Assembly (NCBI RefSeq): GCF_901933205.1
Contig: NC_044571.1
Coordinates: 9,773,420 to 9,837,419, forward strand
Direction of reading: 5' to 3'
Length of the DNA stretch: 64,000 nt
Source of the DNA: Camarhynchus parvulus
Lineage: Eukaryota; Chordata; Aves; Passeriformes; Thraupidae
The notes under the pieces were generated by a model, which was not told the origin of the DNA, made no database searches, and saw only the letters and a list, made by a program, of their open reading frames with translations. Positions 1-12,679 of the stretch are shown in pieces. Position 1 is the first letter of the stretch. Each line of letters begins with the position of its first letter. A program made the translations under genes and the position numbers.

Positions 1-520
1 CCTGCAGCTGCCTTCAGGCAGAGGCAAGCCCTCAGCATTTGGCTCCCTGGCTTCCTAATGCTCCTTGTACATTCAGGCTGCATCTGCTTGTGAATCAGAC
101 CCTTCATTCTTTGCACCAATGGGGCTCTTCAGACAGATGAATCCCACTCAAAACAGAGAGGCAATTTCCAGCCCACATTTTGGATGAGCAGTGTGAAAGG
201 TCTATAATGGTTCATCTCCAATGAGCAGCATGCCACAGACATCTGTTCTGTGTGTGCCTGTGCAGGCACTGCTCACAGCCAAGGGCAACACCAGCCACGC
301 TGCTGCCAGCAGCTGGCCGCCATCCCACTGTGGTCCCACAAGGACAGAAAGCTGTGGGGAATATATATAAAGTTTCTGTAAGTGATAAATGAATAGGGAA
401 AACCTTGCTGCAACCTGTACTCCTGAAACTGAAAAGGAAGTTGAATTTTTTAAAAATTATTGATTTATATAATCAACACCAAAACACAAATGTTTGCCCC
501 TGTGACAGGATAAGAGGGGA

Positions 521-548
521 GAAAGGAATGAACTGAAAGGAATGAACT
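521..548. repeat. 14-bp tandem duplication
   Basis: The unit GAAAGGAATGAACT occurs twice head to tail with no mismatch. It probably arose by replication slippage, and nothing suggests a function. Confidence 0.85.
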
Positions 549-2479
549 CATACCCCAGAAGGATATGGGTTATTTATTACCAGTGCTTGATCCCAACTAG
601 TGTGCATTCCTAATGTATTCATCTACTCAACTCAGTAAGAGATTGGGGTATGCAAAGAATCTGGGACTGGGTTTAATTTTCATGCTAGTCAAAGTGATTT
701 TTCTTCAATCTATCATATACTGTATTTGACATATAGCTTTTCCCTTAATCAGTAATTGACTGGTACATGCTTTGTGCTCCGGTGAAGGTATATTTAATAT
801 ACTAGACATCAAGCTATTTTTTTCTTTTAAATGACAAATTTAATTTTTGTACAATGTATTGTACTATTTTTTTTCTACTAATTTCACAATCTTCACCAGC
901 TCTTTGGTCCATGATTTTATAACTAATGTTTTCCTTCAAGTGAACAAGGATCCTGAAAACATCAAAGGTGCCTTGACATCTCTCAATAGACCATGACAGC
1001 CTCTTTCATTCTTCATATTTCTTAATGTGGGGGCATCCAGAAAAGGAAGAAACACAGGACTGTGGTAAATAGACTTAGGAAAAGCGAGTCACTGTTTTTT
1101 CAGTGATTTTAAGAGTGGAATTTCACTGTCCAGATTAAGTGGACTAGGTTTACCTGGCCAGCTAGTGGAGAGACACACATGTTAAAGGAAAATTTAAGTC
1201 ACCTTTCATGAGAGCATTTTAATTTAGTTTCTTGGTCTAAACCTGATTTTTTTAAGTCAAAATAATTTTCCTGGTTTCATTCTGAATCTGGGTTTTATGT
1301 TTTTGGGATTTTTTTCCTTATGAAAACAAAGCATTTTGGTGGGAAAAAAACCACTTAAAATAGATCTAGGGAAAAGTCTTAGTAAATATCCATTATTTTC
1401 TCAATTGTCTAAAAATTTATCACCTTATTTGCTTTGCATTCAATTCTGTTAAGAAATGAACTTTTGAGACTTCTCAATGCAAAACTTTTTTGGCTGTATT
1501 TCTGATTGCAAGCTTCCCTTCACTTTTATTTTCACTACTTCTTGTATGACTGACAGAAGCCAAATGAAACTCTTTTACTGGCAGTCTTAATATGAATAAC
1601 AAAGCAACTGGAGCTGTGAAGCACCATTTCTTGGCTAAAAACAAGTGGTGAGTGTACAGTGTGGAGGAGGGAGAAAGAGGAAAGGGAACTGCTAGGTCTC
1701 AATTTTCTTTTTCTTAAATGTTAAACATGCATGAAGTTAGTCTGACAGAAGAGGAGATTACAAAAAATTGGTGTAAAACACTTTTTATAGATTCTCAGAA
1801 TATAAAAAAAAATGCCAGACAGTGTTTAAAAAAAACCCCAGCCAGGTGACTGTCCTTTCCCTCATTTAGGAGAAAGATCTGAACAATTTGTTTTGAAGGC
1901 AGCACAAAGACTATGACTAAAACTCTGCCATATTATTATAATAAAATAGCCTTGCTAGATTAGTAATAGGATTGTCCTCAACAATCAGCCTTCCCTTCCT
2001 CATCTGCATTTCTACTAAGGGCTATACAGAAAAGAGGAAATGCAAGGGGACAGAAGGGCTGGAGTTTAGGGAGAGGGAACTGCAGGAATGCTGCTGGAGG
2101 ACAGGCCTGGTGCCTTTGTCAAATGCCAAATGGACCACTGGAAGGTTAAAAAAAAGCCTGAGGGAGCACTGCACTGGGGATGGTCACACCTGGAAAGCAG
2201 CAAAACTTCCAGGCTTGGCTGTCCTTCCCACTAGCAGGAGACCTAGAACCACAGGATGGATGCTGGGAGGGAATGGTTTTCTAGGTGACCTTCATGTCAA
2301 CCAAAGTAATCAAAGAGCACAGCAATATATCCCTTTTTTCAAATGCTGAGTTTTGTCATTAATTTTAATTAGATTAGCTCTAACATTGCAGTTAGAAGCA
2401 TTCTCTTAATACAGCAGAGTAGAATGAACCAGCTTGCTCTCTTTAAATACTTTGTCATTTAAAGTAGAGTACTAGGAGA

Positions 2480-2519
2480 AAAAACAAAACAAAACAAAAC
2501 ACAAAACAAAACAAAAACG
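2480..2519. repeat. (AAAAC)n simple repeat
   Basis: About seven units of AAAAC/ACAAA, slightly interrupted. This could be an ordinary microsatellite or the remains of an A-rich tail. No retroposon body is recognisable next to it. Confidence 0.85.
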
Positions 2520-3779
2520 AATGTCACATTACAAATGCAATGAAGAAACAGCAACATCAATTCAGCCAATGAAAAATACATTTCTGTTGATGCTCGAGGG
2601 CATATGAAAAGTGTTAAAATATATGAGTGAGGAAATGCACTCAGTCAGATGTACAAATGACAACGATTTGGGGAAAGATTCAAAACATTGTGAAAGAAAT
2701 TCCAACAGGCATCAACAAGCAGAACAAATATACTTTCCCAGATATGATGTCTGGGAAGTTGCACAGTAGCTCATTTGGCCATATGAGGTGACAATATATC
2801 AGGAGATAATGTTCCTACAATCCCAGCCTCTGCAGAAAAGGAAAAAAAAAAGAAAAGAAATGAAAAGGATATTAAAATTTGCAGCAATGGTGCTCCTCTT
2901 CTTAGTTTTGGGTGAATCAGTCACATTGAATTTTCTGTGTGTCACTAGCTTAACCATATATTTCTCCTTGGTATGAGTGTACCACCTGGTGCAAAGAGTA
3001 GTTTCTATTCACCTTTTTTATTTTCTTTGATATGTCATATTCTGTTTCATCACAGTTTTCAAAACACATTTTGTTTTCTTGCATGGACATAACACTATTT
3101 TCCATTCCTACTAAGATAAACTTTTCACATGCTTTTTCAGAATCTGCTTCATTTTTTTCATAGTGACTGTGCATTTTGTGTCACAGCCAGTACTAAACCA
3201 CCCAAGGTTTTCTCCTGCCACATAGTGACAGGTTCACTGTGGATAAGGGAAATGAAGCAGCTCTTAGGCGGTGCTGTAGTTCCCAGTTTGGGTGCTATTT
3301 GGCTTTGGAGTCTAATTTAAAACCAAGCATGTTAGCAGCAGTGACCTCAGCCCATGCATAATTCAGACCCTACCCCACTCCAGAGAAAAAGAACTGAGCT
3401 GCTGCCTCAGTGCTCCTGATATTATCACAGGGTCTGGTGCTAAGACACTATGCAGAATAGAAGTCCCACAGAAACCAACATCTTGCTTGCTTGGATCCTT
3501 TTTTAAAGGTTGCAAGGCTGGAACCATCTCAGGGGACCTCTGTCACACAGCTTTTCCTATTGAGTCTGCAAAAAATGATAATAGAGGCAGCTGTGGGACC
3601 AGGCTTTGACTGCTTGCTACTGCTGTCCTGTAAGAGCTGTGTTCGTGACAGAAGAGGGAAAAGCTTGAACCCCTCACTTTTCCTTATGCAGTGTCCATCA
3701 TATTCAGGCCAATTCCTTCAGCTCTTTGACTTGGAAGGACCCTTGGCAAGGTGTGTGACTTAGGATGGCATGAAGAGCA

Positions 3780-4400
3780 ACTCTCCACAAATCTGCAGGT
3801 GGCACTGAGCCGGAGGAGGAGCAGGCAATGCACTGGAGGGCAGGACTGGGAATTCTGAAGGAGTTGCTCAGACTGCAGTAATGGTCTGGCAGGAACCTCA
3901 CAAAGGTCAAGGATGCAAATGCAAACCTTGCACCTTAGAGAGGATTATACCACACACCAGTACAGGCTGGGGTATGAATAGCTGGGATCAGCTCTGAATA
4001 AAAATGACCTGGTGATCAAGATGGGCAGGGAGGTGATCAAGATGGGCAATGTCATTAATTTTAGGGCTCTTGCCCTTGCAGCGAAGAAGGCCAACAGCAT
4101 CCTGGCTTGCCTCAGTAAAAATGCAGCCTGCAGGTCCAGGAAGGTGATTCACCATTTCTATTCAGGATTTGTAAGACCATTTCTGGAGAGCTCTGTCCAA
4201 AATTTTGGCTGCCCAGTGCAGGAAAGGTACAGTCATGCTGAATGAGTCCTGCTGATGACAATGAAGATGGTCAGAGCACTCTATATAAAAAAGCTGAAAG
4301 AGGTGGGATTGTTGAGCCTGGAGAAGTAAAGGCTTAAGAAGATCTCACTATTTCCTGACCTGAAGACACAAAAATGGTGGTGCCAGACATATGAACTAGT
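3780..4400 (+). mobile_element. CR1 LINE fragment, sense, end of reverse-transcriptase ORF2
   Basis: From about 3870 the sequence follows the 3' part of CR1 ORF2. It has a GGAACCTCA..AAGGTCAAGG block, then CACCAGTACAGGCTGGGG, then a segment reading AAKKANSILACLS (about 4078-4116) that matches the CR1 motif AKKANGILGC. After this come the VRPFLE stretch and, past a frame break, the words for a GLLSLEK-like motif (about 4307-4330). The reading frame is interrupted, so this is a dead 5'-truncated copy. It also carries an internal 17-bp duplication (4011-4027 and 4032-4048). The outer limits are approximate. CR1 is the main LINE of birds and reptiles. Confidence 0.75.
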
Positions 4401-5071
4401 ACAACAGTAATAGTAGTAGCAGCTGACTTTCTTAACATCTTTCTGTATCTTGGAAAAATAGTACTCATTGGAAATGCTTTAAATTAGAGTTGTTCCATTT
4501 CAAGTTATATGCAGAATAATACATTGTACTTTGAAAGATACTGTTGTTCCAAAGTGTGGCACTTAGAAGTGAGGGAATGACAAGATTTAGATGGATTTAA
4601 TTCAGCTGTTTCTACATGTGCTCTGACTAATGTAAATGGTGGCATACTAATTAATACATAAGCATGAGCTATGTTTCCCAAGGATCCCTGCTCTCCAAGG
4701 AAATGAAGCAGGCAGACAGTAGGTCTTAGAACCTTTACTTTTAATTCATCGAATTTTATCTCTATACTTTTAATTGAATACAATGGTATTAATTCTCTTG
4801 AAATACTTTGATGGTTTTTCTAACTTTAGCATATGGCTTCTCATAAACAGTAATGAACATCTCTGTTAGATTTAGAGATGGTGTATTTTTCCCTGTTTCC
4901 TGAGAGAGATTCCATGTACAGACTTCCTGAGATTCATTGGAACTGCCCACTGATGGTAAGAGTGGGCAGTGCTTTGCACCTGGTATTTGGAAATATTCAA
5001 CAAGCTTTTGATATCTTACATGTTAGAAACATCCTTATAATTGATTTCATTTTCCAGTTTGAGCTGCAAAA
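4401..5071. other. Intergenic DNA before the candidate upstream exon
   Basis: No repeat or gene is recognised. A 65-codon frame (4878-5075) overlaps the candidate start codon at 5072 in another frame and looks like chance. Confidence 0.4.
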
Positions 5072-5081
5072 ATGAAACCAG
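5072..5081 (+). CDS. Candidate novel gene, coding exon 1 (start codon and first 3 codons)
   Basis: An ATG at 5072 is followed by AAA CCA G and a perfect donor, CCAG|GTAAGT, at 5081/5082. TTTTCCAG at 5050-5057 could be an acceptor, making a 24-nt exon, or the exon could begin further upstream. The exon ends after one base of a codon, which matches the phase of the next candidate exon at 6915. The start context is AAAAATGA, with A at -3. Ten coding bases are far too few to judge alone. The case rests on the phase match with 6915-7023 and 11839-12004. I do not recognise the product. Confidence 0.2.
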
Positions 5082-6914
5082 GTAAGTCATTCAGACATTT
5101 CAAAAAATTACTTATTTGTACAGATGAGAGGCACACTGTGTGAAATTGCATTGAACCACAATTTATGTCATCAGCAAAGGTCAGGTCCTCCTGGGGACAC
5201 AGAGGAGATCCTTATCACTTGAACTAACAGCTTCAGTGGCTGTTCCTTCTCTGGACTGACCACCCAGGGGGGCAGGGCAGACTTTTGCAGTTGATTTCAC
5301 ATCCATTGACCATAGGAAAAGAGATTGTCACAATACTTAAGTCAACGAGAAATTTCTGAGGCAATGGTGCTTGTTACTTTGTTATGAACTCTGCTACTTC
5401 GGCTTTCTCGCTGTCTTTTCCCATTTTGCCTCCATTCACATAACCTTCCTCGTACATTTATAGTGCCTCTGCCATCTTTCCAGCCCTCCTTGCCCTTTGT
5501 GAAGCCCAGGCTTTCTTAACCCTTGAACCCCCAGTGCTGGAAGGTGCCTTAGGACAAGTGGTCCCACCGTGTGGGCTGTTTTTAATAAGATCTGTGAGTG
5601 TCTCTGAGGTGGGCTAACATGTCCCTGTTCCTTTTCACTCCCAAAGTGGCCCCAGCACTCTCTCTGAGGTACTTTGGGAACAGTGGGTGGCCAGAAGGTG
5701 GAGGCTGGAGCCTGCCCAAGTGTCCATTTGCTGATACATCATTTATTCAGACAGAGAAACTGTAAATGGATTCCATACACTCACCTCAGATGAATTCTTT
5801 GGAGACTGTGAGATACCAAAGCATCTCTCTAGAGCACAGCACACTGTACTGAGGTGTGCAGGCTGTGCTTGGGTTTGTTTTTGGGGAAGATCATATGTCA
5901 ACCTTCTGCTTCTCACTGAGCAAAGTGCTGAAGTCTTTGGGATTTTTTTTTTTTTTGGAGATGGTGAAAATATCTATTTTTCAGACTACATGTGACTGAA
6001 TTTTAGCTGTAACTCTTAAACAAGAAAATCAACCTGAGGCAGGTATCTTGTATAGGCAACTCCAGCCCAAACAGCAAAGGTTTAATTAAATAAAAACTGA
6101 GTTTTTACTGCCAGAAAGTACTGGCAACATTAACTCATTAACTATAGGTACCAGTGTTATTTCTGTATATAATATCACAAGTTTTCACATATTCTAGCAA
6201 GGTGTTTACTTTTTCTCTCTCTTTTATTTGAAATACTAGATCAAAACCATGATTCTGCACTTCATGGGGTTTTGAAGTCTTCAGCTTGGCACATCTATGT
6301 TCTTTATCAATTATTGTTTAACTCCTTTTTTTTTTAATTATTTTTGCTACGTTCTTCCAATACTTAACACTTTATGTTTGGGACGTAATAGAAATATGAT
6401 TCAAACAAACAAATTGTTTAATATATGTGTCTGGTACATTGCTAGTGAAGTGAGACCACTCATTAAAAACAATCCAAAACACAACAAACTCCACAAAATT
6501 CCACCTCCAAATTTCTAATTTCTTTCCAAGTTCTAGCAGCAACAGCTCAAGGAAACGAGTTTCTTTTTCAGTATTGGTGACAGACTGGTGGTAGCTGAAT
6601 TCACAGGTACCTATGGTCAAGAGCCCATTAGAAATACACCAAACTTCTGCTAACATCATGTTCCTCATATGCACTGTGATACACCTGCTATGGAATCAGG
6701 GTACTGAGCTTTGGTGGTTGCGCTTCTAGCAGAGGAGACATCTAAATGAAAAGGAGAAATTGTTGCAATATGCTGTAAGTGTTCTCTAACATAACACCAC
6801 TGAGAAACCAGGACTAGACCTCATATGCTAACTCCTACGAGCAGCTGTAAGAGCAAGGCTGTTTGTGCTCTGAGAAGTTTGTCATGTAAATAATATTTTT
6901 TCTTTCTGTTTCAG
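5082..6914 (+). other. Candidate intron or intergenic DNA
   Basis: AT-rich, with a T-run near 5942-5956. No gene, RNA or recognisable transposon is seen. If the candidate upstream gene is real, this is its first intron; it ends in a strong polypyrimidine tract and CAG (6897-6914). Confidence 0.35.
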
Positions 6915-7023
6915 CCTTAAACTGTGAACAGAATGAAATTAAACTTGGAAGGAAGCTGTGCAAACCACTCAGTTTTAAACCTGCACCTTTTGAAATTAAC
7001 GTGAACGTTCCTATAGTTAGAAG
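6915..7023 (+). CDS. Candidate novel gene, coding exon 2
   Basis: A 109-nt segment lies between a strong acceptor (TTTTTCTTTCTGTTTCAG, ending 6914) and a donor (AGAAG|GTAAAA at 7023/7024). Only one of its three frames is open, and that is the frame set by the upstream ATG exon. It codes for a peptide containing LNCEQNEIKLGRKL and then KPLSFKPAPFEINVNVP. The make-up is protein-like: charged, with Pro/Phe-rich segments and no low complexity. It ends two bases into a codon. I know no family with this motif, so no function is given. It could also be a non-coding exon or chance. It lies about 1.2 kb upstream of the TMEM47 start. Confidence 0.28.
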
Positions 7024-7429
7024 GTAAAAACCCTCTAAGTACTATTAATAGGGATATAATAATTAGCACTCATGGACAAGATTTTCCCTGTTTTTCACTA
7101 GATAATGGCTTTTCTGGCTTAACTTTTATCTTCCCACTCTCTAGTTCTCCCTCAAATGTAAGTAGCAACATACACTTTAAAATCCGCAGGTTGAATCTTC
7201 CTGCTCTTCTTTTTTTAATAATCCTTTATGGACATTACACTCCACCTTCGTGCCTGTGTGTGTTTGTATCTCGAGGAAGAGCTGCTTCAGACGGTGAATT
7301 ATACTAGTACCTTGTTTTAATAACTAACCCAAACATTTGCCCTTGACATTCTCAGCACCTCAGTGCTAATTAAACAAAATAAACAGAGACTAAATGGAAA
7401 CCGGGCAAAGTACTTATCCTTCCTCAAAG
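7024..7429. other. DNA between the candidate exon and the CpG island
   Basis: AT-rich, with nothing recognised. It meets the sharp rise in G+C and CpG at about 7440. Confidence 0.4.
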
Positions 7430-7989
7430 ATTTAATTTGGGATCAGCAACGCCGCTGACGGGAGACGGAAGCGCGAAACGCAGGTAAGTCCACACACGAA
7501 TAATGAAACGCTGAATTATTTTTTTAAACCCTCCACTAATATCTTGTGATTTAAAGGTCACTCCAGAAGAAGAATCAAGGTCAGGCACGGCTAATCCTGC
7601 ATCCGAGGCGGCCTTTCCTTTTGCCCGGTTCCTCGCTGCAGCGATGCCGCGGCGGGGCCGGGGGTGCCGGCCCGGGACCGCCTCAGTGCCCGGCACACCC
7701 GGGGGCACAGCCGGCGCCTCTCCCGCTCCCGGCGCGGCCGAGGCCCCCAGGGAGGCCGGGGAGGCCGCTCGGGGACAGCGGGAATCGATGCAAGGCGATG
7801 CGAGCGGCTCCAGGCGCCGCCTGCGGCCGCTCAAAGTTCCCCAAAGTCGGCCCCGGCGGGGCGGAGCGGGGCCGGCTGCGGCCGCACCCCGCCCCTTCCC
7901 CGCGGAGCGCGGCCCGGCCTCCCCGGCAGGGGCGGGCACGGGGCGGAGCGCGCCGGGCCGGGCCGGGCGGCGCCGGAGGGCCGGGGGAG

Positions 7990-8552
<563 letters not shown>

Positions 8553-9627
8553 TGACCCACCAGCATCCCTCGAGCTGCCTCTCCTTCACCCTAGTCTCCT
8601 TAGGGAGTGTATCCCAGCCCTTCCTGGGGCCAGTCCCCCTGGACCGGAGCAGTGCCCGGGGCCGTGCCCCGCTGCCCCCGTCTGTTCCTCGCCTCGCCCC
8701 CTGCCGCCCCTGGTCCCCGCCCGGCTCCCAGCGCAGGCAGGAGTCCCCTGCCTGCACCTTTGTCCGCCCGCCCTCCGCGCCCCTTCCCTTCCCGAGCTTC
8801 TTCACCAGCCCCCATCCTCCTCCTTCTCCCCGTGTTCCCCCAGCCTCCCCGACCCGCATCTCGCCGGCGGTCGGGCTGGGCGGAGGCGGCGGCGCTCCCA
8901 GCGAGCGGCGTGTGCGGGAGGGGCAGCGCCGAGCTCGGATCGTGCCCGGGGTGCGGGAGGTGTAGGGCTTCAGTGAGCGAAACGAGTCGCATATGGTGAC
9001 TGGTTCCCTCCGTGCCGTGGTACTGTCACAAAAGATCCCGAGTTTGAACTAGTTTTGATTATTTTTTTCCGTGTGGCGGCTTCCCTATACAGTGAGAAAC
9101 TGTTTGGGATCGAGTATCTTATACTGCTCCTCCGCCCCCATCTGAGAAGTCTCCGGTTATGGAAAGTTGGGGCTTCCTAAACCAAAACCGGTTGCTACTT
9201 TGTCCAGAGTGGTGACGCCTGGGCTTGGACTCTCTCCATCACGCCCGGTGTGCTTGTGTGTGCCTTTCTTTAGCACGTACTGATCTCCCCATCGTCTTTC
9301 ACGCTCCTTTGCCTTCATGCCACACTCCCCGTTGTGATTTCTTGATGCTCATTCGTACTTCACCTCTTTAGGTCTTTGATCACAGATTGGTTTTTTTTAA
9401 CGTCATTTCACTATTGCGTGGAGTACTTAAAAAACGGGTTGTGAATGATAAAAACAAGCTGCCTGTTGAATATTTTTCAGTAAATTCTTTTGTAGTGTGA
9501 TAATTGTTTTGGTTTTCATGGGTGGTTTTATTTACTTTGTGCCTGATAGCAACTTCTGGAGCCCCAACAGAAGCACTGACAAATGCAGCCAGCCTCCCCC
9601 CACATCGTTTTTATCTCCATTTCTGTC

Positions 9628-9644
9628 CACACACACACACACAC
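9628..9644. repeat. (CA)n microsatellite
   Basis: A 17-bp pure CA run in intron 1. Confidence 0.9.
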
Positions 9645-10235
9645 TCGCATTGATAAATCATCTGTTTGGATTGCTGTGCTCTTTGGTTGGGTAAATCGTG
9701 CAAGGACAAGATGTGTGTTTTGGGAGGGAAAGCAAAGGACTGACTATATTCTTGGTGTGTTTTGTTTTCCTGTGTTCTCTGAAGTCCTTGTATAGGTTCT
9801 GGGAAATAACTGATCTCAGTTTGAGTTGGAATTACACAGGTTCCTTTGCTGCTGTGCTTATTTTGCTTTTTCTGTCGTGTGCAGTAATATTCGAGGGTTT
9901 AAATGTTGTTTGGGATTTTGTTTCAAGTAACATAAAATGAATTGTAAAGAAATGCTGGTTTCAGTCAGTTACCAGGGTGTCTGCACAAAGTTTGGAGCGC
10001 TTTCTTTTCCTTCCCTGGTATAAATGGAAATTTATGTAGGAATGTCAGCTTCTACGTGTCTCCTTAGCAACGTGAATCCTTTGCCCCTTCTCCCTGTCTC
10101 CTGAAATAGTATCCCCTTGATTACAGAAAGACTTTTCAGATGGCTTGAATGAGAACCTGCTTCCAATCCCCCCCAGCTCCACACGCTCTGCTGGGCTCCC
10201 CCCTCCATCCATCTCCCGTCACGCATGCGTGTGTA

Positions 10236-10253
10236 TACACACACACACACACA
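10236..10253. repeat. (CA)n microsatellite next to a palindrome
   Basis: An 18-bp CA run. Just before it are the palindromes GCATGC and GTGTATACAC (10231-10240). Alternating purine-pyrimidine sequence of this kind can adopt Z-DNA, but nothing here shows that it does. Confidence 0.85.
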
Positions 10254-11838
10254 AAAGTGGGACGGGAGAGAAGCAGGACAGCTTATGGAACAGCATAGAA
10301 GGACACTAATCTCTCTTGTTCCTCTCTTGGTCACCTGTCTGTCTGTGGGGATGTGGAAGATGAATGGGTGAGGATGGATAGGAATGAGATGTAGCTTTCA
10401 TTGGATGCTGTGTGTTGAAAATCTGGTCTGTCCTCTGCTGGTGCCTTTTTCTATCGTGCACAAATTCCTACCTATTCAAGTTTCTTAAATGAGCTTTACC
10501 CATTTTCCTCAAATGCTTTCCGGTGTAGTAGAGGCAAGTTTCACAAGCTACTGTGGAAGAAGTGAATGATTGTTTTACTTGAGGTGACTGGGATAAACCC
10601 TTCACTTTCCTCGTGCTCAGCACAGAGTACTGCATTCTGACCAGACCTGAAATATGAGAAACTGTGCTGTTTTCCTCTTGCCTTTTGCTACTGTGGTACA
10701 ATTGCCATTAAAGCCAATAGGAGGGCTCCCACTAAGTTCACCAAGTTGGATTTGGCTCATATTTGAGACCGTTGTGTGTGCTGGCATTAATATTTTAAGT
10801 GCACTTTCTGCCTACGTTGTGAATCCAGCAAGCAGTATTTTGCAGATAGTGGAGAGCTCCCACAGGGAAAGCTCTTTTAGCTTGATACCGGTGCAGGCAG
10901 CTTTGCAGCTAGCTGTGAGAAGCAGCAGCACACACAGGAAAAAAGGCATCTTCACCGATGGTTTTAAGAGATTTACTTCATCATCCCTTGAAGGAGAGCA
11001 CCTCAAGTGGCACCATCAAGGGCATGCTCACACTAGAAGCTGTTAAAGCATATTCGAGGTTTAATTAAGAACTTCTGTTGTAATTAGATGTAGGACCCCT
11101 GACTGCTGTCAGAAGGGCAACTTGGTAGTGGAGAGCAGAAGGAAATGCACAGAGCATGGCTGCATTGGCTGTTGTAGCAGAGAATAATCTCATTTTTCCT
11201 GGAGCATTGCTAGTGCTTGGGACATGTGTTCACATTTGTCCTTTCACTGTTCCAATGGCTTTTTTGTAACTTGCAAGTGTTGTTTGCTCACATACTACTT
11301 TTAAACTTGTGGAAGTACTTCACAATAATTATGGTTCAAATATGTAAAATAGTGAGTCAAATTAATTTTTTGACATCTGAAAATTATAAAATATCTCATC
11401 TTATTTTTTTTTTTTTGGAGTCTTTAGGATCTGAGTAAATCTCCCACTAGCAGCAACTTCAGGAGATGAATAACAAAGTTGCCAGTGTGGAAAGCTTCAT
11501 TATAAAATCTTGAAATTCAGAAATGCAGTTGTAAAGCTCTGAAGTTTCACCACCTGTCTTGACATATAGCTGTTTTCTGTGATCAAAGCTTACCTTGGCT
11601 AATGATGCACAAGTTGGCTTTGGACACACTGTATTTTAAACTTGTGTGTCTTTAAACAAATTTATTTTTTAGACCCTATTTGAAATGCATTATATCTCAT
11701 TTGTGATGGTTTATTTGCACATTTATCAAGAGTTATATATGAATATTTATTCCTGTCACAGCATTAAAATTAAATGCATCCAGTACAAAACTGCCTGGTA
11801 TAGCTATACTGTCACAGGTACTTATCTTCTTCCTGCAG

Positions 11839-12004
11839 ATTAATAACAGTAAATGTGAATTTTTGCAACAGACTGCAGCCACTATGGCTCTTTAAATCAA
11901 AGATACACGAATGTAATGTAGAAGAAATAAAGGGCTCCATAGAATCTGACCTGCTGGTGAACATTGTCTATTTTGACTTAAATATGTGTATATGCTATTC
12001 ATAG
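11839..12004 (+). CDS. Candidate novel gene, coding exon 3 with stop
   Basis: A strong acceptor (CTTATCTTCTTCCTGCAG, 11821-11838) is followed by sequence that, joined to candidate exon 2 (AG|A), stays open for 54 more codons before TAG at 12002-12004. The peptide includes NRLQPLWLFKSKIHE and EEIKGSIESDLLVNIVYFD. It is not repetitive and not a transposon product I know. The three segments total 285 nt, or 94 residues plus stop. A weaker donor (CTG|GTGAAC, near 11956) could instead continue the gene downstream. The segment lies inside TMEM47 intron 1 on the same strand, so a transcript would have to read through the TMEM47 promoter. An open frame of this length can occur by chance. A conserved non-coding element or lncRNA exon is the main alternative. 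Confidence 0.22.
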
Positions 12005-12679
12005 AAAACAATGGCTCCTTTACAGCCTTTCAGTTTATTGTGAAAACAGCATATATAAAAATACTTTTGAATGGTTTTGATTACCTGTATTCATTTTGGT
12101 GAATGTGGGGTATATGGCTTTGTTACTTTACAACCTGGGGATTCCTTTATGCAACATTCAGTTTTCTTCAAGATTATGCCCTTTTACAACTGCCCATGAA
12201 TACTTGAAATACAAAACATCTCCAGGAAATACATGCAACAGAGTCTCTGAATGTGTATTAAACTTTGTGATGAGCAAACAATGAAGGTAAGCTTAGCCTG
12301 TAGCACAGTGCAGTAAACAAATTGAGTCTAGTTTTATGCTTGTAATTTTGTTCTAATTTGTTCTTAAAATTAAAGCAGCATCAGAGGCTGTTCATTCAGT
12401 AGCCCTTCAAGGGCTTAACCTTAATTACACGTTAGATGCAGATATCAGAATTGACATGCCAGAATAGTCTTGGATGGTATCTCCCTGTTCAGAATCTAAG
12501 GAGCTGTTCCAAGGGGAAATTGCTAGCTCAAAAGCAGCTTCCTCATTAGAAAATCTGGATCATTGCTCAGATTTGATGTTGACATGTATTTGTAAAAAGC
12601 TCAGCAAGGCTGGTAGTTTGCTATAAAATAACAGAAGAAGGAATGTGATTTTACTTACCTGTAAAAAGAAAAGTGGCTC

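Larger units (their letters stand above)
1..3779. other. Upstream intergenic DNA, no gene recognised
   Basis: AT-rich DNA with only short chance reading frames (up to 125 codons) that resemble no family I know. It contains a 14-bp perfect tandem duplication (521-548) and an AAAAC-type simple repeat (about 2480-2519). I see no RNA gene and no clear transposon here. Confidence 0.5.

Noticed and set aside
9480..9694. Open stretch after TTTTTCAG at 9473-9480, in a phase compatible with candidate exon 2
   Set aside because: It runs through a CA microsatellite and has a weak, U-rich non-protein-like composition, so I preferred the 11839 segment.
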